Of a stretch of 64,000 bases of DNA, positions 1-9,288 are shown piece after piece; position 1 is the stretch's first letter, and each line of letters opens with the position of its first letter. The notes under the pieces are model-generated. The model was not told the DNA's origin, made no database searches, and saw only the letters and a program-made list of their open reading frames with translations. Both the position numbers and the translations under genes were made by a program. This stretch comes from Paenibacillus sp. FSL R5-0766 (lineage in GTDB: Bacteria > Bacillota > Bacilli > Paenibacillales > Paenibacillaceae). The stretch covers positions 4,774,001-4,838,000 of the forward strand of contig NZ_CP150227.1 of NCBI RefSeq assembly GCF_037971845.1. Direction: 5' to 3'.

Positions 1-107
1 CAACGTTCATGTAAAGCTTTGACTTAATGTTTATCGGATACACCGCGTATTTTCTACACCTTTATGATAAACATTTCGACAAGAAAGCGGATTTTCCTGC
101 AACAGAC

Positions 108-890
108 TCAGGCAAATTTGCCGATTTTCACTCGGCAACGCCCTTTTTTGGTCATCCCATCCTGTTCCATAACCTTGAAACGGCCAAATCCCTGGATGGA
201 TACGACATCACCCGCTTTTAGCGATTTGGAGGGATCTTCCTCAACTTTCCAGTTCACACGGCAGCGACCAGCTTTGATTGGCACCAGCACTTTACTGCGA
301 CTAAGCCGATACACATCTGCGCAGATTCCATCCAAACGAAGAGAAGCGACCGTAATGTCCATCGTCTCCAGTTTACTCTCTGACCATCGCATCTGATCCA
401 AAGGAAGTAACTCTGTGAACACATGTAACCGATGCACCTGATTCAGTTGAAGCGATAAAAAAGCGCCGGTTTCCGCCGCCACCACTGTATGGCAACCGTC
501 CTCCAGCACTTGGATATCCCCGATCTTTCCACGTTTCATCCCAAGCCCGAGCAGGGAACCCATATAGTCCCCATGCTCCAGCTCCGAGATTTTCTGATCA
601 TCAGACGTAATACTGAGCACCTGCATACCCATATCCTCATCATCCAGATACATGTAATCAGGTGCAACCAGCGCACGCTTGCGTTCAGCAGCCTCGTAAC
701 CACCATCCAGACGAATCTGAACGTCGTTACGGCGATTGGCAAGAGTCTCTAAGATAAAAACCTGTCTTGGATCAAGAAAGTCAGTTAGCTTCATGTCATG
801 ATACTTACCCGCCTGCTCAACCCAATCCGAAGCCTTATCTACAAAATCCCGCTCATCATGGCTAAAATGTTCATAAATTTCACCGCTCAT
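108..890 (-). CDS. ylmH: YlmH, S4-domain RNA-binding protein
   Basis: 260 residues, close to the usual YlmH length. The N-terminal two thirds is the conserved YlmH region. An S4 RNA-binding domain occupies about residues 180-245 (segment TVASLRLDGICADVYRLSRS), and the C-terminus is basic. Known homologues bind ribosomes or nascent-chain-tRNA complexes on stalled 50S subunits and also appear in division clusters next to divIVA. It is the last ylm gene in the window, 15 bp after ylmG, in the order known from B. subtilis. The start ATG at 890 gives the full conserved N-terminus. Confidence 0.93.
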   Translation of the reverse strand: MSGEIYEHFSHDERDFVDKASDWVEQAGKYHDMKLTDFLDPRQVFILETLANRRNDVQIRLDGGYEAAERKRALVAPDYMYLDDEDMGMQVLSITSDDQKISELEHGDYMGSLLGLGMKRGKIGDIQVLEDGCHTVVAAETGAFLSLQLNQVHRLHVFTELLPLDQMRWSESKLETMDITVASLRLDGICADVYRLSRSKVLVPIKAGRCRVNWKVEEDPSKSLKAGDVVSIQGFGRFKVMEQDGMTKKGRCRVKIGKFA

Positions 891-905
891 CTATGTCACC
901 CTACC

Positions 906-1175
906 CTAATATGCAAAATACCGAAGTATGGAGATCAGCCCATTAAGCGCAAGTTGCAGAACGATCAGCGCCACAATCGGGGAAATATCCAGCACACCGA
1001 ACAAAGGCGGTATAAATCGGCGAAACGGTCTTAGATATGGTTCCACTAATTTGCCCAGCCATTCACCGATGAAGCTTTCCCGCGCATTGGGAAGCCAAGA
1101 CATCAATATGTAGACAATGACCATGTAAAAGTAAATCTGGTATAACGTGTACAACACGCTTTCAATCTGATACAA
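906..1175 (-). CDS. ylmG: YlmG, YggT-family membrane protein
   Basis: 89 residues with two hydrophobic segments, near residues 5-27 and 60-85, separated by a short loop containing the conserved LVEPYLRPFRRFIP stretch typical of the YggT family. Family members are small integral membrane proteins found beside sepF. Their role is thought to lie in division or membrane-associated assembly, but no activity is established. It begins 7 bp after sepF stops, so co-transcription with sepF and ylmH is very likely. Confidence 0.92.
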   Translation of the reverse strand: MYQIESVLYTLYQIYFYMVIVYILMSWLPNARESFIGEWLGKLVEPYLRPFRRFIPPLFGVLDISPIVALIVLQLALNGLISILRYFAY

Positions 1176-1182
1176 AAGTGGC

Positions 1183-1650
1183 TCACCTCATTCTGTTATA
1201 ATCTTGCTCGCTGTCAGCCAGTATTTCCGTAATTGATCCCTGAATTTCAACCGTATCTGGCGTACAGAGAAAAATGTTTCCGCCGATTTTGGAAATACCG
1301 CCACCCAATGCATATACCGTGCCACTCAAAAAATCAATAACGCGCAGCGCTTGGTCCTGGCGAATTCGTTGCAGATTCACCACAACGGTACGATGCGAAC
1401 GCAGATGGTCGGCAATTTCCTGAGCCTCGTCATAAGAACGCGGTTCATACAGGACAACTTTAACATTTTTCTGGGAATGAATGCTCACCACATTATTCCC
1501 CCTTTGGTTTCTACGTTTATCGAGACTGGAGGTTTCAGCTTCCTGATGTTCAGCCTCATTTTCCTCCTGCGCAGCCATTCGCTCACGTTCCACAATCTCT
1601 TCCTCTTCCTGAAGTCCGAGGAAATTCATAAATTTATTCATTACGCCCAT
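1183..1650 (-). CDS. sepF: SepF, Z-ring-associated division protein
   Basis: 155 residues. An N-terminal amphipathic helix (MNKFMNFLGL) should bind membrane. It is followed by an acidic, charged linker (about residues 15-55) and then the compact SepF/DUF552 domain (about 60-150). SepF polymerises and ties FtsZ to the membrane, partly redundantly with FtsA. The ATG at 1650 follows a GAGGAGGG ribosome site. Its first 10 bases overlap the end of ylmE, which suggests translational coupling in the ylmE-sepF-ylmG-ylmH unit. Confidence 0.95.
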   Translation of the reverse strand: MGVMNKFMNFLGLQEEEEIVERERMAAQEENEAEHQEAETSSLDKRRNQRGNNVVSIHSQKNVKVVLYEPRSYDEAQEIADHLRSHRTVVVNLQRIRQDQALRVIDFLSGTVYALGGGISKIGGNIFLCTPDTVEIQGSITEILADSEQDYNRMR

Positions 1651-2342
1651 CGTGAACCCTCCTCTTTTCCTACGAGAATCGATCCTAGCCGTACCCAGGT
1701 TGCACCTTCTTCAATGGCCACTTCAAAATCATTGGACATCCCCATCGACAGCTCAGTCAATGGCTCTGCTGTAAGGGCTTGTCCATTCAATTGATCTCTC
1801 AGCTCACGCAATCCACGAAATACGGGACGCGTCAGCTCCGGATCTTCCTCATGAGGTGCCATAGTCATCAGGCCGACGACCTTGAGATTGTTGAACGAAC
1901 GAATATCACGCAAAAAAGAACTTGCCTGTTCAGGCTGTAAGCCATACTTGCTCTCTTCACCCGAAATATTCACCTGCAAAAACGTTTCCACTTGGATACC
2001 AAGTGAAGCTGCTTTTTTATCCAACTCCTTCGCCAATGACAAACGATCCAGTGAATGGATGTAACGAAACTTGCCAATCACGTCTTTCACCTTGTTCGTC
2101 TGCAAATGACCGATAAAATGCCAGGTACCCTGCTGACCAAAAGCTTCCCATTTGGCCTGTGCATCCTGCCACCGGTTTTCTCCAATATGCTCAAGACCAT
2201 GATCCAGCACCGATCCCGTTGTTTCAAGTGAGACATATTTCGTGACCGCAATCACATTCACATCATCACGATGACGGTTACTGCGCCGACATGCGTCCTC
2301 GATCTTCTGATTTACCTGTTGTATACGCTCCTCCAATGACAC
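1641..2342 (-). CDS. ylmE: YlmE, YggS/PLPBP-family pyridoxal phosphate protein
   Basis: 233 residues matching the single-domain alanine-racemase-like barrel of the YggS/PROSC family. The PLP lysine lies in VIAVTKYVS near residue 35. The HFIGHLQTNKVK, SLGIQVETFLQVNISGE and MGMSNDFEVAIEEGATWVRLG signatures are all present. Members bind PLP and influence vitamin B6 and amino-acid homeostasis rather than acting as true racemases. It sits 6 bp after ylmD and overlaps sepF, the conserved order in Bacillales and other Gram-positives. Confidence 0.94.
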   Translation of the reverse strand: MSLEERIQQVNQKIEDACRRSNRHRDDVNVIAVTKYVSLETTGSVLDHGLEHIGENRWQDAQAKWEAFGQQGTWHFIGHLQTNKVKDVIGKFRYIHSLDRLSLAKELDKKAASLGIQVETFLQVNISGEESKYGLQPEQASSFLRDIRSFNNLKVVGLMTMAPHEEDPELTRPVFRGLRELRDQLNGQALTAEPLTELSMGMSNDFEVAIEEGATWVRLGSILVGKEEGSRWA

Positions 2343-2348
2343 AGAGGG

Positions 2349-3248
2349 TCACCTCTCTTCCAGCCCAATCCAGCTCGCCATCCGCCCTGTAACACCATTT
2401 TCCTTCCGATAGGAGAAAAATAGTTCGGGATGACAACTTGTACACCATGTTGTACATTCGATATGATCCGGCATTATTCCTGCTTTCATCATAATGTGTC
2501 GATTACATTCTTTCAAGTTTAACATCGTTTTTCCGTTATTCACGGCTCGATATGCTTGTTTAGAAGCAGAATCCTTGTATTTATCATTAACCGGGGAATC
2601 ATCAAACCAAACCCGTACATGCTGCATGACCGCCTCATCCACTTCATAACAGCAATCCCCAATCGACGGACCGATTGCAGCTCGAATGTCCTGCCTACGG
2701 CTGCCATACTCCCGTTCCATCGTCTCTACCATGGATACAGCAATACCTGCGACTGTACCTTTCCAGCCGGCATGAGCAAGACCTACCGCCCGCTGCACAG
2801 GGTCATAGAAATAAAGCGGAACACAGTCTGCGTAAAAAGAAGTCAGCAACACACCGGGCACATTCGTGACCAATCCATCCGTATCCTGCAACGCAGATTC
2901 ACGATCAAGTAATCCTCTGCTCCGATCTTCAGCGGTAATTACAGCTACATGTTTGCCATGCACCTGCTCTCCACAGGTCCATGCTTCTGCTGCAAAACCA
3001 AGCTTCTCGGTTACAAGCCTGCGGTTGTTAAGTACAACTCTAGGATCATCCCCCACATGATAAGCACAATTGAGCGTGGCATACGGAACTTTTCCAACTC
3101 CACCATGTCTCGTCGTAAACCCGACTGACAGCTGTTCAAATTGCTGTGTCCAAGGCTCAACATATAATAATAACGGATCAGGACCGAAATCTGAATTTGG
3201 GTTCTTGGTCCGTTCAAGTAATTCCTTATCCAATACAAAGGGTTCCAT
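2349..3248 (-). CDS. ylmD: YlmD/PgeF, laccase-domain purine nucleoside phosphorylase
   Basis: 299 residues of the Cu-oxidase_4 (YfiH/YlmD/PgeF) family. The metal-site signatures are visible: TTRHGGVG near residue 46, ADCVPLYFYD around 165 and GLAHAGWKGTVAGIA about 15 residues later, then GPSIGDCCYEVD. Family members have been shown to act on purine nucleosides, and PgeF edits muropeptides by hydrolysing L-Ser-containing precursors. Which role dominates here cannot be told from sequence. It precedes ylmE by 6 bp and follows ylmC by 51 bp. Confidence 0.92.
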   Translation of the reverse strand: MEPFVLDKELLERTKNPNSDFGPDPLLLYVEPWTQQFEQLSVGFTTRHGGVGKVPYATLNCAYHVGDDPRVVLNNRRLVTEKLGFAAEAWTCGEQVHGKHVAVITAEDRSRGLLDRESALQDTDGLVTNVPGVLLTSFYADCVPLYFYDPVQRAVGLAHAGWKGTVAGIAVSMVETMEREYGSRRQDIRAAIGPSIGDCCYEVDEAVMQHVRVWFDDSPVNDKYKDSASKQAYRAVNNGKTMLNLKECNRHIMMKAGIMPDHIECTTWCTSCHPELFFSYRKENGVTGRMASWIGLEER

Positions 3249-3299
3249 TATCTCACCTCACCACTTCCAGTGTACCAAATGAGCCACATTCTGTCTCAT

Positions 3300-3692
3300 T
3301 TATATCGTTCGACGCTGATTACGTTCCGACCGTTCAATACGTTCCACACGCTCTATCCGGTTATGCTGCTGTTCATCATACAGGCGCGCTTCGCGATCAC
3401 GCTCGTCGTACGTATTTTCCTTCACCTCATCCATCTTCACCAGAATCACATCTGAACCAATCTTCACAATGTTTCTCCAGGGAATCACCAGATCTGTCCC
3501 CCCGCCAAAAAGACCCATAAAACGGCTGTACCCTGGCACAACAATCGCTTCAATTCGTCCCTGCTTCAGATCCAGCTCCAAATCACTGATCTGACCGAGG
3601 CGTTTACCATCCGTAATGTTAATGACATCCTTTGTCTGAAAGTCCGAGATCTTCATGCCTCGTGCCGCTACTTCGCTCGTATTTACTTTCAT
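3300..3692 (-). CDS. ylmC: YlmC/YmxH-family PRC-barrel sporulation protein
   Basis: 130 residues. The first ~85 form a PRC-barrel domain of the YlmC/YmxH type (MKISDFQTKDVINITDGKRLGQISDLELD, then GRIEAIVVPG and DLVIPWRNIVKIGSDVILV). The last ~40 residues are a highly charged, Arg/Glu-rich tail (repeats of RVERIER type) that is longer than in most homologues and probably disordered. The family is strongly associated with sporulating Firmicutes, but its molecular function is unknown. It opens the ylm group, 175 bp downstream of sigG. Confidence 0.88.
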   Translation of the reverse strand: MKVNTSEVAARGMKISDFQTKDVINITDGKRLGQISDLELDLKQGRIEAIVVPGYSRFMGLFGGGTDLVIPWRNIVKIGSDVILVKMDEVKENTYDERDREARLYDEQQHNRIERVERIERSERNQRRTI

Positions 3693-3806
3693 TTATTTCC
3701 GCCCCCTGTTATTCCTCTTCTGCCCGTTCTTCACGCTTCTATACAATATATGTTTCAGGGGCGAAAAATGTCCTGTTTTTCACCGAATGTGGCAACGTTC
3801 CAAAAC

Positions 3807-3847
3807 AAAAAAAACGACCAACGGTATACACTGCCCCGATTGATCGT
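3807..3847 (-). terminator. Terminator after sigG
   Basis: On the minus strand an 8-bp stem (ACGATCAA paired with TTGGTCGT, one G-U pair) encloses an 18-base loop and is followed by eight T residues. It lies about 20 bases past the sigG stop codon and separates sigG from ylmC. Confidence 0.75.
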
Positions 3848-3867
3848 CCTTCTGCTCTTGCATCGTG

Positions 3868-4650
3868 TTACGACTTTACATGTTTTTGCATCTGCTGTAT
3901 CGCTGATTTCTCCAGACGTGAGACCTGAGCCTGGGAAATGCCAATTTCATCAGCCACTTCCATCTGGGTTTTCCCTTCGAAAAACCGCATCGACAAAATC
4001 ATTTTTTCCCGCTGACCAAGACGATGCATCGCTTCACGGAGTGCAATTTCCTCGATCCATGACACATCCTTGTTTCTGTCATCGCTGATCTGATCCATAA
4101 CATAGATCGGATCTCCACCATCATGATAAATCGGTTCGAAGAGTGAGACCGGGTCCTGAATGGCGTCCAATGCAAAAACAACATCTTCCTTCGGCACATT
4201 CAGTACTTCCGCAATTTCGAATATCGTCGGTTCCCGGGAATTTTTATTCGTCAGGCTGTCACGGACCTGAAGTGCTTTGTAAGCAATGTCCCTCAAGGAG
4301 CGAGATACCCGAATCGGGTTATTATCACGCAGGTATCGACGGATTTCACCGATAATCATCGGCACCGCGTAGGTTGAAAATTTGACATTCTGGGATAAAT
4401 CAAAATTATCAATGGCTTTCATCAGGCCGATGCAACCAACCTGGAACAGATCATCGACAAACTCCCCCCGATTGTTAAAACGCTGAATGACACTGAGTAC
4501 CAGACGCAGGTTGCCATTCACTAATTTCTCTCTTGCTGAGCGATCATGGTGTTGCTGAAGGGAATGAAACAATTCCCGCATTTCAGTGTTGGTGAGGACA
4601 GGCAATTTTGCGGTGTCCACGCCACAAATCTCGACTTTGTTTCGGGTCAT
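3868..4650 (-). CDS. sigG: RNA polymerase sigma-G, forespore sigma factor
   Basis: 260 residues with the nearly invariant sigma-G start MTRNKVEICGVDTAKLPVL. Region 2 contains NLRLVLSVIQRFNNRGE and DDLFQVGCIGLMKAIDNFDLSQNVKFSTYAVPMIIGEIRRYLRD. Region 3 follows, and region 4.2 ends with a helix-turn-helix (KTQMEVADEIGISQAQVSRLE). Sigma-G drives late forespore genes after engulfment. It has its own 5' region of 111 bp downstream of sigE with a sigma-F/G-like promoter, in keeping with the known forespore transcription and autoregulation of sigG. Confidence 0.97.
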   Translation of the reverse strand: MTRNKVEICGVDTAKLPVLTNTEMRELFHSLQQHHDRSAREKLVNGNLRLVLSVIQRFNNRGEFVDDLFQVGCIGLMKAIDNFDLSQNVKFSTYAVPMIIGEIRRYLRDNNPIRVSRSLRDIAYKALQVRDSLTNKNSREPTIFEIAEVLNVPKEDVVFALDAIQDPVSLFEPIYHDGGDPIYVMDQISDDRNKDVSWIEEIALREAMHRLGQREKMILSMRFFEGKTQMEVADEIGISQAQVSRLEKSAIQQMQKHVKS

Positions 4651-4684
4651 CGTGATTTACCTCCCAAGGAGAAACATTAATGTA

Positions 4685-4713
4685 CATTATCTCCGGGGCA
4701 GGCTTTTTTATTC
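4685..4713 (-). promoter_or_regulatory. Putative sigma-F/sigma-G promoter of sigG
   Basis: Read on the minus strand, a GAATA -35 element (4713-4709) and GGAGATAATG (4694-4685) are separated by 14 bases. The second element matches the sigma-F -10 consensus GGNNANAHTR at every position. It sits about 35 bases before the sigG ATG at 4650, which has a GGGAGGT ribosome site. Known biology supports it (sigG is read by sigma-F and sigma-G), but the call rests on inspection only. Confidence 0.5.
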
Positions 4714-4761
4714 GTACTTGGCACCCTTGCCAGTAATACCCATTCTGACCAAAGATGTATT

Positions 4762-5484
4762 TCAGACCATTTTATTGAACTCCTTGCGGAGTCTTTTAAT
4801 GATTCTTTTTTCGAGTCGAGAGATGTAGGATTGGGAGATTCCGAGGAGATCGGCTACATCTTTTTGTGTCTTTTCTTCCCCATCCGTCAGGCCAAAACGA
4901 AGCTCCATAATCATTCGCTCGCGCTCCGTTAATTTTTCCAGTGCCTTGTGCAAAAGTTTCCGGTCTACCTGCTCTTCAATATTCCGATAGATTGTATCGT
5001 TTTCTGTACCCAGTACATCGGATAATAATAGCTCATTTCCATCCCAATCAATGTTGAGCGGTTCATCAAAAGAAACTTCAGTTCGGATCTTACTATTACG
5101 TCTCAAGTACATCAAAATTTCATTTTCGATACAACGTGATGCATAGGTTGCCAGTTTGATTTTCTTTTCCGGGTCAAATGTATTAACTGCCTTGATCAAT
5201 CCGATGGCTCCAATGGAGACCAAATCTTCAATATTGATTCCTGTGTTTTCAAATTTGCGTGCAATGTACACCACCAGACGCAGATTGCGCTCAATAAGCA
5301 TCGCGCGAATGGCCGAGTCTCCTGAGGATAATTTTTGCAGTAAAAACTCTTCTTCTTCCCTTGTCAATGGCGGCGGAAGTGCCTCACTTCCCCCAATATA
5401 ATAGATCTCTTCGCTTTTGAGTCCCAATAAAAATAACAGACGGTAATATTGCAGCTGCGCCACCAGTTTCCATTTCACAAGCAT
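4762..5484 (-). CDS. sigE: RNA polymerase sigma-E precursor (pro-sigma-E)
   Basis: 240 residues. The N-terminal pro-sequence (about 27 residues, amphipathic, ending KSEEI) precedes the mature start [14 protein letters not shown], at the same Tyr28 position as in B. subtilis, so SpoIIGA cleavage can be expected. Regions 2 ([34 protein letters not shown]), 3 and 4 ([20 protein letters not shown]) are intact. Sigma-E is the early mother-cell sporulation sigma factor. It lies 11 bp after spoIIGA, its processing protease, and is clearly co-transcribed with it. Confidence 0.97.
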   Translation of the reverse strand: MLVKWKLVAQLQYYRLLFLLGLKSEEIYYIGGSEALPPPLTREEEEFLLQKLSSGDSAIRAMLIERNLRLVVYIARKFENTGINIEDLVSIGAIGLIKAVNTFDPEKKIKLATYASRCIENEILMYLRRNSKIRTEVSFDEPLNIDWDGNELLLSDVLGTENDTIYRNIEEQVDRKLLHKALEKLTERERMIMELRFGLTDGEEKTQKDVADLLGISQSYISRLEKRIIKRLRKEFNKMV

Positions 5485-5495
5485 GTACGTTCCTC

Positions 5496-6485
5496 CTATA
5501 CCACATTCAGCGGCTTTTCTGTTGCTCCCGCAGAGAGAGCCGTAGACTGCGCAGAAGCAGCGTCTTGCACAAGTTCAGGATGAATCACGGCCTGGTATTT
5601 CCCATCCGACGACAAAACACCTCCATCCAGCCCAATAAGTACCCTTGTCGTCTCATAACATGTTTCCTCCATCGTCACCTTCACCCGGTCCGGCTTCATT
5701 GCCAGCATAAACGCAGTCCCTTTGTTAATGCCCCGATAAGGCACCAGCCGCAGTCGATCCTGCCACTGAAAACTTTCCTGATCCAGCTCCAGAATAAGGT
5801 TGTCCGGCGCCTCGTCCTTGAGTCTACCCTTCCATGAAGCGGGTAACATGTCTTGCCATAACGAAACCTCCATCACCATGACCGGCATGCGCGATAAGGG
5901 ATCTGTAAGTTGATTGCCCGTATCCAGAAGGCCTGTACAAGAAATGACTACCTCATCGATGCAGACCTCAACTTTACCCAAATAGGTCGTCATGCGATCC
6001 GTTTTCCGTTTGGAACTCTGCACAGCTTTGAATAAAAACAGGACAGAAAAAAATACGATAAACGTGAACCAGAAAGCAATTTTCAGATCAAATGACATAC
6101 CGCCAGAAGCCGTGAACCAAATGCCGTTAAACAACTCACCGGAGCTCTGAAGCATGTAATGCACACCCAGAATACCTCCGGCAGCGACAAAATTAATCAC
6201 ATAGAAGGTACCGAGCGTCCTCGCAAAAGCCTGCAGACCTTTAAAACCAAAAGCAATCGTAAGCATGACCAGCGAGAACCCGAACTTGATCAGAAAGGTG
6301 AACATAAAATCAAACTCCGGTACAAACATCATGACCACGTATAATGCGCCCACAATGGCTGACAGCAACCATCGCCACCAAACCAGCTTTGTCTTGCGCA
6401 TCCAGGCGGTCATTCCGATGAGTGCACCGTCAATACACAGGTTTGTCAAAAAAATCAGATCCACATAAACAACCAAAGTCTTCAC
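5496..6485 (-). CDS. spoIIGA: SpoIIGA, pro-sigma-E processing protease
   Basis: 329 residues. Five hydrophobic segments fill about residues 5-165, followed by a cytoplasmic domain with the aspartic-protease motif LLDTGNQL, in which Asp188 is the likely catalytic residue. The [21 protein letters not shown] stretch near the C-terminus is also typical. SpoIIGA sits in the asymmetric septum and, when SpoIIR signals, removes the pro-sequence of sigma-E. It directly precedes sigE. The C-terminal tail (about 20 residues) is Ala/Ser-rich and less conserved. Confidence 0.95.
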   Translation of the reverse strand: MKTLVVYVDLIFLTNLCIDGALIGMTAWMRKTKLVWWRWLLSAIVGALYVVMMFVPEFDFMFTFLIKFGFSLVMLTIAFGFKGLQAFARTLGTFYVINFVAAGGILGVHYMLQSSGELFNGIWFTASGGMSFDLKIAFWFTFIVFFSVLFLFKAVQSSKRKTDRMTTYLGKVEVCIDEVVISCTGLLDTGNQLTDPLSRMPVMVMEVSLWQDMLPASWKGRLKDEAPDNLILELDQESFQWQDRLRLVPYRGINKGTAFMLAMKPDRVKVTMEETCYETTRVLIGLDGGVLSSDGKYQAVIHPELVQDAASAQSTALSAGATEKPLNVV

Positions 6486-6686
6486 CTGCCTGCGCGCAAC
6501 ATATCGAAATACCGGTACCCGATATCCTGATATTCATGAGCATATTCACAAGTATACGGAGCCCCCTGTTCAAAGTCTGTCTAATCATGGGGGTGTGGTT
6601 CCAACTTTTTTTGTCGGAATTGCTCAGGCTCTTTGTTCAGAATTTGTTCATTGCTGTATGCTATGATATCTAAATAAACAGAAAAA
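6486..6686. other. Intergenic region upstream of spoIIGA
   Basis: About 200 bases between the ftsZ terminator and spoIIGA. Genetically this should hold the Spo0A-activated spoIIG promoter. I see a partial Spo0A-box-like TTTGTCGGAA at 6610-6619 but no pair of clean TGTCGAA boxes, so I do not assign a promoter. A possible hairpin (CCCCCAT and a distant GGGGG) lies at 6570-6596. Confidence 0.35.
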
Positions 6687-6717
6687 AACCCGGTCGCTCC
6701 ATAAGGAGTACCGGGTT
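6682..6717 (-). terminator. Terminator after ftsZ
   Basis: On the minus strand AACCCGGT and CTCC pair with GGAG and ACCGGGTT around a TTAT loop, followed by seven T residues. This strong intrinsic terminator lies about 20 bases past the ftsZ stop and isolates ftsAZ from spoIIGA. Confidence 0.9.
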
Positions 6718-6738
6718 TCCAATAAATTGATTTGCGTA

Positions 6739-7854
6739 TTAATCGTTGTTATTATTGCGTGAACGATTGCGTAAAAATGTCGGAATGTCCAGCTGATCAT
6801 TGCTCGGCTGATTTCCGAAAGGACGCAGGTTCGGCGAACGCGTATCCGTCGTCTCCGCTGTTGCTGGAGCTGGCTTACGTCCTGGTGGTGGTGGAGCAGG
6901 TTTATCTTCAAAACCAGTTGCAATAACCGTAACCTTAATCTCCTCTTTCAGGTCTTCGTCAATAATGGCACCAAAGATCATGTTTACTTCCGGGTCGGAA
7001 GCAGACGTTACGATCTCTGCCGCTTCGTTCACTTCATACAGGGACAGATTAACGCCACCCGTAATATTCATGATTACGCCGCGAGCACCTTCAATAGAAG
7101 TTTCAAGCAAAGGACTCATAATGGCTTTCCGTGCTGCTTCTGCGGCACGATTCTCACCAGTTGATTCACCAATCCCCATAAGGGCTGAACCACGCTCGTG
7201 CATAATTGTTTTGACATCAGCAAAGTCAAGGTTGATCAGACCCGGAACAGCGATCAAATCAGAGATACCTTGTACCGCTTGACGAAGTACGTTATCCGCT
7301 TGACGGAATGCTTCAAGCATAGGAGTCTTTTTGTCTACGATTTCGAGCAAACGATCATTAGGAATCACGATCAGTGTGTCGACTTTTTCCTTGAGAGCTT
7401 CAATACCTTGCTCTGCATGGCTGGAACGCTTGCGTCCTTCAAATGTAAATGGACGAGTTACAACACCAACCGTAAGTGCACCACACTCTTTAGCGATTTC
7501 GGCAATAACCGGAGCTGCACCTGTACCTGTACCACCGCCCATACCGGCTGTAACAAATACCATGTCTGCACCTTTCAACGTGTTCATGATCAGATCGCGG
7601 GACTCTTCCGCTGCTTTTTTACCTACATCCGGGTTGGCGCCAGCACCAAGACCACGAGTCAATTTATCACCGATTTGCAATTTATGCTCGGATTTCGCCA
7701 GGTGTAACGCCTGAGCATCCGTATTCACCGTAATAAATTCAACACCTTGTACACCATTTTCAATCATACGGTTGACTGCATTGCTTCCGCCGCCGCCTAC
7801 ACCGATGACTTTAATTTGAGCCAAGCTCTCCATCTCGAAATCAAATTCCAACAT
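6739..7854 (-). CDS. ftsZ: Cell division protein FtsZ
   Basis: 371 residues counted from the ATG at 7854, preceded by GGGGGAGATGG; an in-frame ATG 21 bases upstream is not favoured. The tubulin signature GGGTGTG lies at residues 106-112 and the T7 catalytic loop NLDFADV at 208-214. A variable Pro/Ala-rich linker follows from about 318. The conserved C-terminal peptide DIPTFLRNR, which binds FtsA and SepF, is followed by a short Asn-rich tail. FtsZ polymerises with GTP into the division ring. It follows ftsA by 150 bp. Confidence 0.98.
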   Translation of the reverse strand: MLEFDFEMESLAQIKVIGVGGGGSNAVNRMIENGVQGVEFITVNTDAQALHLAKSEHKLQIGDKLTRGLGAGANPDVGKKAAEESRDLIMNTLKGADMVFVTAGMGGGTGTGAAPVIAEIAKECGALTVGVVTRPFTFEGRKRSSHAEQGIEALKEKVDTLIVIPNDRLLEIVDKKTPMLEAFRQADNVLRQAVQGISDLIAVPGLINLDFADVKTIMHERGSALMGIGESTGENRAAEAARKAIMSPLLETSIEGARGVIMNITGGVNLSLYEVNEAAEIVTSASDPEVNMIFGAIIDEDLKEEIKVTVIATGFEDKPAPPPPGRKPAPATAETTDTRSPNLRPFGNQPSNDQLDIPTFLRNRSRNNNND

Positions 7855-8004
7855 ATTATTCCATCTCCCCCTCAATGTGCATGGATGGCCCGTCCAATTT
7901 TTGATTTGAACCGAATCAATTTCATATATCGACGAACGAAAGCGTTTATTTTAGTACCGGCGCATTCAGACGGCTTCAAGAATGTATGAAATGGATCCAA
8001 CCTG

Positions 8005-9288
8005 TTATATAAATTCGCTGAACATATTCTTCAGCCGCTCGAACAGACCGGGTTTTTGCTCCGATTCCTGTGCCGCATTTGGCTTCGGACGGTTGGTCGG
8101 TTTCTTGTTGTTATTATTGTTGTTATTATTTCCACCGCCGTTATTGATCGAGGGACGAATGCGCAAACTGCGAATTACACTGTGCAATATGCCGACTCCG
8201 CTTGTAAACCCGGGGTCACGCACACCAATATAATCCGGAACTGCAACTCGTACCGAAGCAGCAAGCTCATGCTGAGCGACCTGCAGAACCCCCGGCATAG
8301 AGACCGTACCTCCCGTTAGTATATAACCTCCAGGAAGCTCGTTGTAACCAAGACGCTTCACTTCTTGGGATATCATCTGGAATATTTCTTGAACCCTAGG
8401 TTCAATAATTGCTGCCAGATCCTCCTGTGAAAACTCCTTGTCTACATTACTGCCAATTCGGGTGACTTTGAACATCACATCCGCAGCAGCATCATCCAAC
8501 CAGGCGCAGCCATATTTCAGTTTCACCTTCTCCGCCTGATCCGTTAACGTGCGTAAGCCATAGGCGATATCATTTGTTACGAATTCCCCACCTATAGGCA
8601 ACGTTGATGTTGCAACAAGACTGTCTTCTTCAAAAATGGCGATGGTTGTTGCACCTGCTCCAATATCAACAAGCACTGAACCCATCGTTTTTTCATCTTT
8701 GGACAAAGCCAGTTGACCCGCTCCAAGCGACATGAGAACCAAATCGCTTACTTTCAGACCCGCTTTTTCCACGCAGCGCAAAAGATTATGTATCGCGGTT
8801 TTTGCACCCGTAATGATCGTTGCTTCAACTTCCAGACGAACACCAATCATACCACGGGGGTCCTGTATGCCCTCCAAGCCATCTACAACATATTGCTTGG
8901 CGACAACATCAATAATTTCCCGTTCCGGCGGAACTGCAATGACTTCGGCTGCTTTCAACACCCGTTCCATGTCTTCTTCTCCGATTTCACGATCCTCGTT
9001 AGACACAGCCACGACGCCGTGACTGCTCATCAGTCCGATATGATTTCCCGAGATTCCAACATACACTTCGGATATTTGAATACCTACCATACGTTCTGCA
9101 TGATCCACTGCGTTGCGAATCGACTGCACCGTCTGATCGATATCTACGATTACACCTTTGCGAATTCCCTCCGAGTCGGCAGATCCAACTCCTATAATAT
9201 TAAAGGTTCCATTATTCATTTCCCCAATAATAGCGCGAATTTTGGATGTACCGATGTCCAAACTAACAATGATGTCATTGTTGCTCAA
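8005..9288 (-). CDS. ftsA: Cell division protein FtsA
   Basis: I place the start at the TTG at 9288 because AGGAGGTG lies 8 bases upstream and the protein then begins LSNNDIIVSLDIGTSK as in other FtsA proteins. The open frame continues 64 codons further up, but that stretch is not FtsA-like. This gives 427 residues. The actin-fold phosphate loops (DIGTSKIRAIIGE, VDIGAGATTIAIF) and the 1C subdomain are present. After an Asn-rich linker the C-terminal amphipathic helix LFERLKNMFSEFI serves as the membrane anchor. FtsA tethers FtsZ filaments to the membrane. Confidence 0.95.
   Translation of the reverse strand: MSNNDIIVSLDIGTSKIRAIIGEMNNGTFNIIGVGSADSEGIRKGVIVDIDQTVQSIRNAVDHAERMVGIQISEVYVGISGNHIGLMSSHGVVAVSNEDREIGEEDMERVLKAAEVIAVPPEREIIDVVAKQYVVDGLEGIQDPRGMIGVRLEVEATIITGAKTAIHNLLRCVEKAGLKVSDLVLMSLGAGQLALSKDEKTMGSVLVDIGAGATTIAIFEEDSLVATSTLPIGGEFVTNDIAYGLRTLTDQAEKVKLKYGCAWLDDAAADVMFKVTRIGSNVDKEFSQEDLAAIIEPRVQEIFQMISQEVKRLGYNELPGGYILTGGTVSMPGVLQVAQHELAASVRVAVPDYIGVRDPGFTSGVGILHSVIRSLRIRPSINNGGGNNNNNNNNKKPTNRPKPNAAQESEQKPGLFERLKNMFSEFI

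Noticed and set aside
1..107. Partial gene at the left edge
   Set aside because: These bases follow the ylmH stop, and no frame shows a convincing start, ribosome site or domain.
6606..6619. Spo0A box upstream of spoIIGA
   Set aside because: TTTGTCGGAA is only a near match to TTTGTCRAA, and no second box at the usual spacing is seen, so it is noted but not called as a site.
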